Part shown: one piece after another, positions 1 through 12,310 of the stretch
Position numbering within the stretch: the stretch's first letter is position 1
Layout: each line of letters starts with the position of its first letter
Source of the DNA: Xiphydria camelus
Lineage: Eukaryota; Arthropoda; Insecta; Hymenoptera; Xiphydriidae
Direction of reading: 5' to 3'
NCBI GenBank assembly: GCA_963678675.1
Contig: OY783199.1
Span: 15,892,348-15,956,347, forward strand
Length of the DNA: 64,000 nt
Translations under genes and position numbers: made by a program
The notes under the pieces: model-generated
Seen by the model: the letters and a program-made list of their open reading frames with translations, nothing else
What the model was told of the DNA's origin: nothing
The model's database searches: none

Positions 1-3000
1 ATTCACCCGGCTGAATGTCCGATATCGAGCCTCGATGATAAAAAAATACACCTTAAAAAAATTAATTTCAAATCGCAGCTAGCGGGCTCAAAAAAGCACA
101 ACGGCAACACGAAGCAATCTCACAATGTCTAGTGCATTTAACTACACCAAGAAAGAGAGAATTATATCCACGCCGTCACACTGCAGACGGAGGCGAGCTT
201 ACGGACGTCGTATAGCAGGAAACACTCTCTCTCATATTCTTATCTTCTCTTTATTCTAGCAAATTGCATCTCGAATAAAAGCGCGCGAACTGCGACCTGG
301 AAAGGAGCTATTTTTCAGTCCGTCGTATTCGAGGAATAATTCCGTGACCGTATCGCGATACAGATTCCTTTCAGAGAGAATTATAAATTTACAGGGCGTC
401 TTATATATACAATTGATATAGCTTCAGCACGTAGCGCGATTTCGCATGAAAAATTAGACGTGCAAATCGAATTTGTCGGCTCACTGCAAGTGTTACGTGG
501 TAGCGGGAAGTGATTAAGTAATTACGTGGCATAGAATCGGGTATTTTTAACTTCGATTGCGTATTCCATGGATGATAATTACGAAATCAATTTACAGTGA
601 AGTACATTTAGAGAAATAATTGCTAGTGTCAAAAAATGTTTCTTGAATCAAGAACATTTGATCTTACGAAATTTTAAGAATACAGATTCTTGATCGAAGA
701 ATATACATTCTTGATTCAAGAATACCGTCGTAGGAACAATAAGTTCCTTTCACGTAAAACAAATTACTCAAGCCTACATGGAAAAAACAGCAATTTTTAC
801 TGTTTCATCCAGTAGGTAGCGCTGAGACTCGAGATCGTTATCAAGAATTTATACAATGGAGACATTTTTATTTACTGCTGTCAGTACTACATAGTACAAT
901 TTTCTCTGTACAAATTCTTGAAAATGAGTTTGAGTCTTAGCGCGCTACTGGATGAAGCAGTAAATATATTACCTTCTCTATTTTTTGCTTCGACGATCAT
1001 ATCACGGGTGGAATTTCGTACCACGATAATTGTTCTCGTCGGAGGGGATCGTATTCCTAGATACGTAATTTTAGAAACGTGTCTTTCGCCGAAGAAAATG
1101 GCATTTACTACTTTATGGAATGTCACCCCCGCGTGAGTATTAGGGAAAGACAGCACGAGAGCGTATAAGGTGTCTTGGAATATTCACCCCCGCGGTAAGA
1201 TATGTTATCTGCCGGGTAGAGGTGGCTGTAACCCCTGACCCATTTAACTCCGGTGTATCTTTGACTGCTGGAATTAACGCGCATACGCGACTACCGCTAT
1301 GAGTATAACACATGCGCATATCATATGAGTACGAGTGCTACTCGTCTTACCAAGGTGTAGATTACATGGCATCTGGGGATTCAGGTAGAAAGCTTTTTCG
1401 AGTGATATCCACGCGGAGATGATGGAAACACTCGAGTTAACTTGAATATTCCATTGATTATTTAACAAATGTACCGTCTCTCATTTTTATTGCAAATATT
1501 TGAGTCTAAAAATGTAACTTTTTTGTGCAGAAGTACCTATTATTTCCTTTCTCTCATATCATTTGCAAAGGTAAAAAAGATTTAAAGAGCTATGTAACTG
1601 GTACGTTTCTTCGAATGAAAAAAATTATTTTCAATTTTCCTTCAATTACTGTACTTTTAATAAGACACAAAATTCAAATTATTTTCAATTTTCCTTTAAT
1701 TTTCATACTTTTAATAAAACACACAGCGGTAACTAATTCGGTTAATATATCCAGGGTGTTATTTTTTACAGAGAATAACGATGCGTGCTCTCGAAAAGCT
1801 ACCGGCGTCTTTGTGCGTGTCTATGTGGAATGTTTTTCACATTTACTGTATCTCGTGTTACCATCAATGCGAGAGCGTGTTTACGAAGCCTGACCCTTAT
1901 TAATGAACACCGTCGTTAGCAGCGAATCGACGGGAGGTAGACGTGTGCCACTTGCCAACGTATCCTGCGAACAAATTGAATCAACGGTAGAGCTATCGCT
2001 CATCGATTCGCGAGGCTCGAAAAGAGAACGCGTTCATTTCTCTATACACACGTGGTCGCTTCCGAGAAATGAAAGGAAAATATTTCATCAGTGGCGCGTG
2101 CGAGGAGTACGCGCCTAACCTCGTTATCATGGACTGTGTGTTTCGCGCGATAATTCGGCTGAAATGCGGCTAAGTAGCGAATCAATTTAACCGAAATTAC
2201 CTGCTGTAATTTTTTCGACGACTAATTACAATTAGCTTACAAGCAGCTGATCGATTTGGACTTAATCGTTAAATGTACTTAATCGTTACAATCTTAATTT
2301 TGAAAATTCTATTTGCTGAGCCAGTTGGTCTCAAAAGACAAAACCATAGATATATACGTATAATAGAATTTTAAAAAAGTCTGTAGATTTAACCCCGAAT
2401 GAAATATTTAGTATTTTCCTCGTTCCGCACTGACATCTCGTGGTTCATTTTTCGCATTGTTCGCGTGGAAAAAGTTGGGGCGCGCTTTCCAGCGCTTTCT
2501 ATCGCGCAATATTTATCGGCCGCGAATATTTTACGCCGCTGAATATCAACGCTCGCAACGAGGCTCGGAGGCATCCAGGAATGCCTTTGTAAAATGTTCT
2601 GCGGAGCACATTTTTGAACCATTCAAAACGCTATGTGTACATGTGAATTGAATTTAGCGATACCTGCAAAACCTTCTATACATTAGAGAAAAAAGCCATT
2701 TTTGAATTTGAGGTATTTGATTTTCATATTCTTACGTTTTTTTATTTATTTATTTAGATACACGACATTTTTGTTTCGACGGTGACCTCGAATCGACCCA
2801 GTTTTTACTGGCACATAGATAATCCATGCGACTATCGCATATGCCGAGTGCATAGGAGAGAGAAGACGAGGTTAATATCGTTGCAATACCGCGCGCAGCT
2901 TTAGCGAGGAAGCTAGGCGTTACATTTAATCAAAAGCTCTTCCTAGTTGGAACATCTCGGGCGCACCACCAACGGCGATACTGCAGAGGAAATGCAGTTT

Positions 3001-3496
3001 AGCAACTCCCTCAGTTTTACCCCGACTGAATTATTATCGCTCCAGCTGAGCACGAATATCTTCCAGGATCTGACCCACCGAGTTGCAAGTACGGTTGAGT
3101 CTTCAAAGCATCGCTGCTTCGCAAAATAATCGGCCCCGGTGGAACGTCCGTAAATGTATCGGAAGAACAGCGAATGAAATACTCCGCGGTCGACCTCGGC
3201 GTTATAGCGTATACGAATTCTTCGTGAAACAGGACGAGGACGAGATAAAACGGGAAATGCGATTTTCTCTCAGCCGCATTTCCGTGGCGAACCTTTGCGG
3301 TCAAGTTCCGGCTCCTCGACTGAGAAAACGGGGTGGTATGTACAGAAGCGACTGGATTCGAGGGAAGATGAGCACACATATATATATAGGCGTATATTTT
3401 TTTCTCTTTCTTCTTGCATTATTTTAATCATGATTTCTGTCCTAATCCTCGCAGCTTCCCTTCTGGGAATACTAAAAGCTCTGGTAAGAGGGTCCG
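1..3496. other. Gene-free stretch with short repeats
   Basis: No gene is recognised. A degenerate repeat of TTCTTGATTCAAGAA-like palindromes lies at about 639-725. A direct tandem duplication of about 55 bp lies at 1621-1730. The open frames here show no family motif and look fortuitous. Confidence 0.5.
1621..1730. repeat. Two-copy direct repeat, unit about 56 bp
   Basis: Both copies contain ATTATTTTCAATTTTCCTT and then ACTTTTAATAA(G/A)ACACA. They are adjacent and differ at a few positions, which fits a local tandem duplication. Confidence 0.7.
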
Positions 3497-3500
3497 TTAA

Positions 3501-4041
3501 CCCTTAGACGCATATGTTATGTAGGTCGGGTCTGAGAGATGCGGCAGTAAAAAAAATACTCCGCCGAGAAAGCAGTTTATTAATAGTTAATCAATGTAAT
3601 TAAAATTATAGCAAAATAAATATTTCTTTAGGTCAAAAGAATATATATGTTAATTATTAAAATCTTGATTTCATTAAATCGGTTGCCTCAAAGGATCTAA
3701 TTGTGCCAAATGAATATCGTAATAGTTAACGAATATTTATTTGATCCAATAAAATGTTTATTTTGCCACATTCAAATAAATATTTATTAACCACAAATAA
3801 ACTATTGTCTCGGTGTATAACTCGTAATTGATGGTCGATTGATTTACGTTTATTTTAATTTTCCGATGATAAATATGTTAATGCGATATAAAAGAGCACA
3901 TATAACATCTAACATTATTTTCTACGTTAAAAAAGCATTGCATTTTATAACCAAAATATAATTTACATAATAATTTGTGTACGGGTCTGGGAGACCCAAC
4001 TTATGCACAGGAGTGAAATTTTTCACGCATGCATTTAAGGG
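3501..4041. mobile_element. piggyBac-like miniature element with nested MITE
   Basis: It is flanked by TTAA at 3497-3500 and 4042-4045. The left end reads CCCTTAGACGCAT and the right-end complement CCCTTAAATGCAT. The next motifs GGTCGGGTCTGAGAGA and GGGTCTGGGAGACCC are also related. A TTAA target and CCCTT ends are piggyBac hallmarks. It contains no transposase. A family A element (3559-3815) sits inside it. Confidence 0.7.
3559..3815. mobile_element. Family A miniature element, copy 1
   Basis: This is a TA-flanked element of about 257 bp. The ends resemble GAGAAAGCAGTTTATT and ATTGTCTCGGTG. The interior alternates AAATATTTATT-type motifs in inverted orientation, so a single strand could fold on itself. 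It is nested in the piggyBac-like element 3501-4041. Confidence 0.7.
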
Positions 4042-4077
4042 TTAAAAATAATTCCATCCGGCGTGTCCACTATTATA

Positions 4078-4473
4078 CAGGGTGATTCGAAATGGGCGCA
4101 CTTCCTCTCGTAGAGAGATTCTTCGCAAAAAACTGAACCGAAAGTTCCTGTACAAAATTTTTGTGCTCCGCACAAATTTGGTGGATTTTTTTACGACTCA
4201 GGTGGTGCTTTTCGAATATTAGGGTGCCTTCCGCCGCTCCGATGATTGATTTCAAAATTCTAGGCTGCAGAGGAGGCACGCTGGAATAACTACTGCGAGT
4301 TTCGCTGCCGTCTAAAATCTTGTCCCTTGAATCTGACTTTGGATTGGATATTTTCGAACTGGATTATCTTGTAAACTAGGCGGAGCACAACAATTTTGTA
4401 CAGGAACTTTCGGTTCAGTTGTTTGCGAACAATCTCTCTACGAGAGGAAGTGCGCCCATTTCGAATCACCCTG
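4078..4473. mobile_element. TIR element with CAGGGTG ends
   Basis: The TA-flanked ends read CAGGGTGATTCGAAATGGGC, and the similarity extends inward for about 75 bp with modest divergence (for example CGGTTCAGTT near the inner edge). It is about 396 bp long with no transposase frame. It is a nonautonomous, probably Tc1/mariner-type element (inference from TA flanks). Confidence 0.75.
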
Positions 4474-4475
4474 TA

Positions 4476-5744
4476 TATTGCAGGCATATTCATTTTTCAC
4501 TGAAAATTCCTGCTCACGGCTTTCGTCATTCTAATTGAGGGATTGAAAGAACAGTCAAACAAGAAGTAATTGCATACGAAAGTTCGTACGTTTTTCGTAA
4601 CCCGAATACACTCTGGATATCGCAATTCCATTGTTGCGCTACTTTTCTAGCTCATAAAATTTTCAGCGGACGATAAAAAGCAATAAAGATCGATTACTCG
4701 CTGAAACTCTCGTTTCTCCACCCGCAGCGCGCTTTGCGGTAACTATTTTTATCGAAAGGATTCCCTTTTTTCCACCGTACCTCATATCCACGTTGGAATC
4801 TCCGCGCCTCGCAAGCTCGTATACCTATTTCAGAGACTCCGCACCGAATCCAGTGTGCCACGCGATCTCGTAAAACTCTCGTATTTCTAACCTATTTCCC
4901 TGCTTTCCGTATCATCGGCCACCGTACGGCCACTCTATAGCAGTATAGCGACTGTACAGCCGCCGTTAACGACCCGGGCAACCCCATCGCGCAGCAAACT
5001 ACTCTCCGGTTCATCCGGCGCGTATATCTATACGCAGGTAAAACCGCGAGAACCCGATGGCGAGACAGGGATGGAACGAGGGAATCCAGAGATGGTTAGG
5101 GTGATTTTCCGAGGATAAATGCGAAGTTAGGAAACGGGGGTGAAACGAATGGCGGAGGCAAAAGCTCGCGTTACAAAGCATCTGCGCGAGGAGGTAGGTA
5201 AATAGTCCCGTTGATTCTGTGATGAGGAAAGGGGAAGGGGGGGGGGTGAAGTCTCGTTCCCGCGCGCCTTTCCAAAGGGATGCCCTCGAAAATTAGACGC
5301 TTTTGGCTCCGAGCCTCTCACCCTCGGCCTCGGGGAAATTCTCCGATTCGTTTTGCCGTGTGGTCCGCAACGGGTTGTAATTTGCTTTCGGTCCCTTTGC
5401 CTTTCGAGAAACTCGAAGTGGCGCGAAACTTGGAAAAATATATCTCGTCGCAATTACGCGAGAGGCTACCCGCGATTCTACCGTGCGTTTGTACGGCACA
5501 CGCGGGACGTACTATAAGCAGTTATGCACTCTCCACCCCGTTGAAAACGCTGAAAGCATTTCAGCGTCTCTCGGCACGCGACGCGAATATGGTACATTCC
5601 GTAATTTTCAAAGTTGGCTCTGTTATTTTTCCTCGCACCCATGGGACTCCCCTTGAGAGGCCGGGGAATTTAATTCGCCTGGGAAAGCGCTTCGGTAGAA
5701 CGCAACTGTTGCATTCTCCATATCGAATATTCGATGCGCAGGGG
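4476..5744. other. Gene-free, moderately GC-rich stretch
   Basis: Overlapping open frames on both strands at 5127-5771 reflect GC-rich composition and show no domain. A run of nine G lies near 5238. I see no gene or repeat family here. Confidence 0.45.
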
Positions 5745-5746
5745 TA

Positions 5747-6229
5747 CACTGAGAAAACAGTTTATTTATAGTTTATATACGTACACCGAGAAAACAAGTT
5801 ATTTATAGTTGATAAATATTTGTTTGAATATGATGAACTAAATATTTTGTTGGACCACGTAAATATTCGTTAATTATATTACGATGTATATTTGGCACGA
5901 TTTGATACTTCGAGGCAACTATTTGAATGAAATAAACATTTGTATAATAATCATGTTTCTTTGACATAACGAAATATTTATTTCGCCTCATTTGAAATTA
6001 CATTTGTCAACTATTAATAAATTGTTTTCGCGGAGTATACTTGATTATTGCGAAAGAAATATTTATTTGGGCGAAGTAAATATTCATAAGCTATTATTCT
6101 ATTTTTATTTCAATAAAAGAGACATTCTAACAATCAATATATATTTACGGACTTAGCCCAACGAAATATTTATTTCGCTATGTGATCAAGTATACATTTA
6201 TTAATAACAAATAAATTCTTTTCTCAGTG
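5747..6229. mobile_element. Family B miniature element with nested family A
   Basis: Outer ends are CACTGAGAAAACAGTTTATT and ATTCTTTTCTCAGTG with TA on both sides. Its interior motif ACTTGATTATTGCGAAAG is family B. It is split by a family A copy at 5784-6035, which is itself TA-flanked. Confidence 0.8.
5784..6035. mobile_element. Family A miniature element, copy 2 (nested)
   Basis: The ends are CACCGAGAAAACAAG and TTGTTTTCGCGGAG with TA on each side. It lies inside a family B element about 37 bp from that element's left end, so the A insertion is the younger of the two. Confidence 0.78.
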
Positions 6230-6755
6230 TAGATTTTCGTGGAACGTAATTCGAAGCAACGCGGTCATTCGGAATCTTCGTTAATTAATTAAGGCGCAAT
6301 TTGTCCCGTCGAGATTGCCGAAACGCTAGAGGTTAATTAGTCGTTTCACCGTCGCTCGCTTTGAACTTTTCAGGGAAACTAGTTTTAAAGCCTTCCGGCG
6401 ATCGAGTTTTCGCATCGACGACATTCCTTTGTAATTTTCCACGCGTTATACGACGCTTCGGCGTCGTCCGATCGAGGATCGAGTTTCGTGGACCTTCTGC
6501 CTCGTCGAAAACGCGCGAATTAAGCTTCGACAAAAATCTCTTCTTATAATTAGATGGACGCCTTCAAAGCCGGGATTAACAGAGGCTTCGCGGAGATTGA
6601 AAGTTAATATTTATAAAATCAAACGCGCGGCCCGTGACACGGCCTGCTGCCGCAAGCATCCACGAGAAGGGATGACAGGGGGTAGTAAATCCTTTACGGA
6701 AGTATGAGAAACAGTGAAGTTTTCCACTCGGTAGCAAAGGCCAACTTGGTACCTA

Positions 6756-6945
6756 CACGGAAAACAAATTTGTGATAAATTTCGGGACAAGGTCAATTTA
6801 TTGTTAGGATGACTACAATTTTAATAAAAATTATAGTAAAACTTGTAAAAGTTCCAAGCATTTGCTATAACTTTTATTAAAATTGTAGTTATCATGACAA
6901 TAAATTGGCCTTGTCCCGCATTTTATAACAAACTTTGTAAATGTT
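6756..6945. repeat. Long imperfect hairpin, about 190 bp
   Basis: The arms share GGGACAAGG(T/C)CAATTTATTG and ACAATTTTAATAAAA in opposite orientation around a centre near 6850. It is probably a palindromic miniature element. The left end starts CACGGAAAACAAA after TA; the right end is less clear. Confidence 0.68.
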
Positions 6946-7230
6946 ACAATTTATATGTTCCGCATATAGATTTTGAATTTTATCACATCCTTATTTTGAA
7001 CGACACCAGGAAAAGACACGTATCTTTTTAATATCATTATTATAAATCATCGTAACTCGCTGCTGTGCAAGGTAAAGTCGTAAGTTACATCAATGATAAG
7101 GACTTGTGATGTTTCCTCGCATGGCAACGAGTTACGACGTTCCTCAATGACAGTGAAAAGATAGGAGCTTTTTTCTGGTACCGGTCCATTTATTTATTTC
7201 ATGGCATAACAAGAACCAAATAACTGAACA
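6946..7230. other. Gene-free stretch
   Basis: No gene is seen. Two short facing motifs (GTAACTCGCTGC at 7044 and CAACGAGTTACGAC at 7127) suggest remains of an inverted repeat spanning about 7040-7140. Confidence 0.4.
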
Positions 7231-7232
7231 TA

Positions 7233-8689
7233 CACCAAGAAAATAGTTTATATGTCGTTAATAAATAAATGTTTGTCTGAATATGGCGAAATAAATATTT
7301 TATTCGATCAACTAAATATTCAAACCATTACGATACTTATTTAGCACAATTTGATCCTTTGAGGCAACCACGCTGTAAAAAAGTGTCTGGTGTGGACCTA
7401 TGTACGATATACACCTTAAAATTTTTTCAATTTTTTGCGAAAATCGAAATCTCTTGAATCGAGTTCTCGACTACCCTATCTTATGTATTTTTTGCGCTGA
7501 TTACGAAAAGCACGGTTATTAGGTCGATATCTCGAAGGAAATATAAGATATCAGTGATTTTATGTAAAAACAAATTTTTTTCTCCCAGGAAATCGTCGAT
7601 ATCTCGGTGTTCTTTTGAGATTGGCTAAATATATCGGCAATTTTCGGAATCAGCGCAAAAAAATACATAAGATAGGATGGTCGAGCCATCGATTCCGGAG
7701 ATTTCGATTTTTACGAAAATTGTAGGTATATGCCTATGCCTTAACATTTTTTCAATTTTTCGCAAAAATCGAAATCTCTTGAATCGAGTTCTCGACTACT
7801 CTATCTTATGTATATTTTTGCGCTGATTACGAAAAGCACGGTTATTAGGTCGATATCTCGAAGGAAATATAAGATATCAGTGGTTTTATGTAAAAACAAA
7901 TTTTTTTCTCCCAGAAAATCGTCGATATCTCGGTGTTCTTTTGAGATTAGCTAAATATATCGGCAATTTTCGGAATCAGCGCAAAAAAATACATAAGATA
8001 GGATGGTCGAGCCATCGATTCCGGAGATTTCGATTTTTACGAAAATTTTAGGTATATAACATTTTTTAAATTTTTCGCAAAAATCGAAATCTCTTGAATC
8101 CAGTTCTCGACCACCCTATTTTATGCATTTTTTCGTGCTGATTCCGAGAATCATAGATATATTGGACAAATTTCAAAGGAACACCGAGATATCGATGATT
8201 TTCTGGAGGAGAAAAAATTATTTCTGCACTAAATCACTAATACCTTATATTTCCTTCGAGATATCGACCTAATAACCGTGCTTATTGTAATCAGTATGAA
8301 AAAATGTACAAAACAGGATGGTCAACCGGCCGATTCCACAGATTTCGCTTTTTGGTAAAATGTTAAGATCGAAACCTCAGTTAGCTCGAAATCAGACTGA
8401 ACGCGAATTCACCGCAGTCTCGTTTCTTCGGCGAAAAGACATATATTTTATAGACCACTTTTGGTGTGAAATAACAATGGCATAAGACTGAATGACACCA
8501 GATGCCGTATATATATAGGTCCACACCGGTGGAGTGGTGTTAAACATTAACACCACTTTTTGGCTGTGCATTTGAACGAAATAAAGATTTTAACAATTAA
8601 CATATATATTTCTCGCCTTAACGAAATACGTATTTCGCCTTATTTGAAATGATACTTTTTAGCTATCGCGATAAACTGTTTCCTCGATG
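7233..8689. mobile_element. Family A miniature element, copy 3, split by 1.2-kb insert
   Basis: The left part (7233-7370) and right part (8569-8689) join to a normal family A element with ends CACCAAGAAAATAG and TTTCCTCGATG. The junction falls inside the conserved GAGGCAACCA/TTTGAA(C/T)GAAA block, so the insert boundaries are well defined. Confidence 0.78.
7371..8568. mobile_element. 1.2-kb insert of three tandem palindromic units
   Basis: The ends read CGCTGTAAAAAAGTG and CACTTTTTGGCTGTG, with GTGTGGACCTAT just inside both. The interior is three tandem units of about 315 bp starting near 7421, 7741 and 8058. Each unit is itself an inverted repeat: AAATCGAAATCTCTTGAATC and ATCTTATGTAT on the left arm return in complement on the right arm. 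CA may be the target duplication. No coding frame is present. Confidence 0.75.
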
Positions 8690-8691
8690 TA

Positions 8692-9169
8692 CGAGCGCCT
8701 TAAAAACGACGAATCAATTTCCCCTCTCGCGAATGCAAATTGCCCCGCTCTCGGCACACCGACGTGTGTCGTTAACGCGCCCCGCGTTCCTCCGCGGAAT
8801 GCCGAGCAGCGACACACACGTGTAGAAGTGTCGCCGCGCCTCCTGTACGCCGCAAATCTTCGCTACGCGACGCGAATACGCGACTAGCCGACTCCTTCGC
8901 GGAAAGCACGTTCGAGTCGATATCGACATCGCGTCACCCGAGCGCTGCACTTGCGTTCGGCTTCCGCGAAACGTTCGATCGGTCCGCGTAGCCGGCTGTA
9001 CGTGTCGCGAGGAATGAAAAGCACGCCGTGACGATAAGAGATCGCCTCGAACCGAGGGAAATGCAGACGCGCGTGACGTCGATCGTTATTCGGCCGACCC
9101 GATCGTGGCACCGAATGCCAAACGATCGCGTTCAAAATTACTCGCGCGTCATCCAGCGCGGAAATACAT
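8692..9169. other. Gene-free GC-rich stretch
   Basis: This is CpG-rich and open in several frames on both strands but without any recognisable domain. I see no splice-supported exon. Confidence 0.4.
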
Positions 9170-9679
9170 GAGGAGCTGTCTTTCAAAACGCAGTTTTTGA
9201 ACAAAATCTTGTTTCCAGTAAATCCTAATTATTTGTTCGAAAAGTTACAAATTGCAATATCTAATTTTTACAGGTGAAAATACGAGTGGCTCAGTGCCAT
9301 GCTTGCCTAAGCCTCCTCCAAACATAACACTTTCGCACTAACATATTGCTGCATATACTTATATGATGTTAAATAATGAAGCGCCAAATTCAAATTTTCG
9401 TGGGTTAGGCAAGTATAGCACTGACAAGTCACTCACACCTTTGGCACTGACATATTGCTGTATATTATATGATTTTAAGCAACAACGCGCCAAATTCAAA
9501 CTTTCGTGGGTTAGGCGAAGATGGCACTGAGCCACTCATATTATGTACCATTAAAAGTGTCATAAAGAATCCAGCAAAATTAAGAAATCTACACCCAAAT
9601 AAAAGTTATTAAGAAATAATTAGGATTCACTGAAAACAAGGTGTTGTTCAAAAACTGCGTTTTGAAAGATAGCTCCTCA
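9170..9679. mobile_element. 510-bp TIR element with inner TIR and tandem repeat
   Basis: Outer arms of about 65 bp share GAGGAGCT(G/A)TCTTTCAAAA and GCAGTTTTTGAACAA. Inner arms at 9283-9309 and 9511-9537 share GAGTGGCTCAGTGCCAT. Between them two tandem copies of about 75 bp occur (9334-9410, 9443-9517) containing ATATTGCTG(C/T)ATAT and TTTCGTGGGTTAGGC. This could be one element inside another or a compound element. Confidence 0.72.
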
Positions 9680-10785
9680 CGTATCAACCGAGCAGCCCTC
9701 AACGAATCGTACGGACGAAAGAAAGCCAGAGTGCACTTGGACGACTTCCACGCATACATCGGGAGAAAGACGCGTGGCTCCGTACATTTCAGTTTTTAAT
9801 AAAACCGCGCGCGCACGGCACGAACGGCCAAGGCGTATGAGCGTTCGTAATAACCAGGCATCGCATAGCTTCCGATTTCCTTTATCCACCCACGCTTTAT
9901 TCGCGGTATGCGCTCAACCGTACAAAGGGGCCAAATGCCTGCATCCTACCCCGTCCCCCGTTTGATTTATTAAGCGGCGTCCTCTGTTTGACGCCACATT
10001 TGACGCATAATGGGACATCCCACCGCGTGGCGCACCGACCTCGCTGCGCGATACAATAACGACGAACCTGCGACGCTCCGCGGCGAGCTTAATATCTGTC
10101 GGACTCGCGCGAAACGCGAGCGGAGCGTGAAAGTCTCGTGGAAACCGCGAAGGTTTTTGTGGAATTTGTTATCGTCGAGGAGGAGAAAATTTGTTAAGCG
10201 GAGAAAATTATTTCTCGCCACGTTTTGTTGTGTGACGAGACATTGATGTAAAAGACGCGTACAAAGGAGTGATACGATGGGTTTTCAATTAATTGAATTT
10301 TTCGATTGAAATTGCACTTAAATCTTTCTTTTGTCAGCGTATATATAAGCTGCGTTGTGAGCAGGACAAATATTTCTGTTTATCTCGGACGAGCCTCGGA
10401 GGGTGAAAATGAGCGAAACGAAGATGGAGTGGATCAGGTATAGCGGCAGAGGTGGGAGGAATCGAATTAAATGATCGCCTGGCGTGCTCGATTCTACTAA
10501 ACTCCATCACCCCCGCGTTCCTTCGTGCATTTCGGCGTATTATCGCGCGTCGTATATCGCCCCGTCGAATTACGTAACCGGGGGATACTCCCCGCCGTAA
10601 TGTGGTTTCCGATATACGCGTTCAGACGAATTATGGATATCGTAACGGAAGCGTTACACGATATTTCTGATTACTTGATTAGATTTATATCTCGCTGAGA
10701 TATATTTTCGAGAGTTTCGCAGAGAAAAGAACATTGAGAGAAATCTTTAGGTTGCACAGGAATTAGTATAACTCTGACAGCTATG
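9680..10785. other. Gene-free stretch with a possible core promoter
   Basis: No gene is proven. GTATATATAAGC at about 10339-10350 is followed at 10409 by an ATG that opens MSETKMEWIR up to a possible CAG/GTATAG donor at about 10437. The rest (GC-rich 9680-10250, mixed 10440-10785) has no recognised feature. Confidence 0.35.
10339..10438 (+). promoter_or_regulatory. Candidate TATA promoter and short first exon
   Basis: TATATAA lies about 65 bp upstream of ATGAGCGAAACGAAG, which runs to CAG/GTATAG. The spacing suits a TATA core promoter with a short 5'UTR. No downstream exon was found, so this may be coincidence. Confidence 0.22.
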
Positions 10786-11040
10786 CACTGAGAAAACGAT
10801 TTATTTGTAGTTAATAAATGTTTGTTTGAATATGACGCAATAAACATTTTTTTGAATCGAGTAAATATTCGTTAACTATAATTATATTTGTTTGCTACAA
10901 TTTGATCCTCAGAGGCAACCATTTGAGTGAAATAAAGATTTTAATAATTATCACATATTTTTTTTATCCCAACGAAATATTTATTTCGTCGTATTTTACA
11001 TTATACATTCATATACTACAAATAAACCGTTTTCTCGGTG
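10786..11040. mobile_element. Family A miniature element, copy 4
   Basis: The ends read CACTGAGAAAACGATTTATT and ACCGTTTTCTCGGTG. The interior GAGGCAACCATTTGAGTGAA block is shared with the other A copies. The right flank is TA and the left flank has decayed to TG. Confidence 0.8.
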
Positions 11041-11042
11041 TA

Positions 11043-12295
11043 TTTCTTCTGATAAAATAAAAATAATAATTATTAAGGTAAATAGAAATGTATTCTTATA
11101 TTAATAAATTATTAGCATAGTCGTACAATCTATAAAATTCATTTTCAGTAAAACGAGCAGATTCTGCCGGGAAAATTGTACGAGAATCTCTCCCATCTGC
11201 TACAATAATGTTTACATTTTTTCACCCATCCTCTCAGTTCAGTCGCCTCGAAACTATTCCGGAAGTTCACCCGCGGAAAGTCACCAAGCATCCGCGAACT
11301 AAATTTTCAAAGAGTCGCGCGTACCTCCGCGACGATAAAACTGAACTTTTTCGAGTCGTTCGCGCACGGTGAATGGGAATAAAGGGAGAGCCGGCGTGGC
11401 GGGAGCTAAAACCTCCCTGAAAACCCAGAGGCGCAAGACGCGAGAGCGGCAACATTTGCAGAACTTTTTACACGGCTACTCGACGCGACGGTTTCTTTCC
11501 GGGCAGTTTTTTTTTTACCGCGTCGTAGACGAGGGACCCGGGTGCGACTTTATACGGGTTTTTGCAGACTCCCGGATCAGCTCGGCGGTCCATTTCGATT
11601 TCCTTGGCGATAAAACGTCGACAACGCTGAAATCGCGGTCGCGTTACCAGGGCTTTCCAGAGAGAAAGGAGCCGGGGCGATAAAACAACGTGATTTAACT
11701 AAACTCGAGCGACGGAGACGTCGTCTTTTCGCGAACGGTTTCCCCCCGAGATTGACTTCAATGAATTGGCACGGACGGTACTACTTTTGCGACGTAAAAT
11801 GTCTTTCCCGAGAGCCGGAATCGACGGATTTAAGTGGACAGACTGACGACGAGTCGCGATTCGTTAACGACGAGGAAGCTCTAACGTCGAAGTCAGCTCG
11901 TGTAAACGGATAGAATGTCTTCCGTCCGCTCGATCGTTCCGTCTCTGGTTCGTTCTTCCACTGATTTAATTTATACGATATCCAGCGACGGGGAGACGTC
12001 GTAAAATGAGAATTGTTATCGAGCTATCGTGAGAAGGATCTCCCTTCGTGATATTTTGTGAGAACGACATTCGAAAAGGTGCAGCTTAAATTGCAAGATT
12101 TTTTTAACGCTTGAAAAACCAACGAGAAAAAGTTGGCGCATGTATGCTAATGTGGCGCGGTAACAGCTACCGGGAAAAAGGCATTGCTTAGCATAATACT
12201 CTCATGTTGGCAACGCTCTATATATGATGGTTCTCTTAACCTACCGCGGCGTATGAGAAACGGTCCTCTCGCGAGGGATACGTATGATAAGTAAC
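11043..12295. other. Gene-free stretch left of the large transposon
   Basis: A GC-rich open frame at 11369-11683 has no domain. A motif at 11090-11150 (TTAATAAATTATTAGCATAG) recurs at 26810-26850, which hints at a shared repeat. Nothing else is recognised. Confidence 0.4.
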
Positions 12296-12310
12296 TCCCC
12301 ACACGGAACA

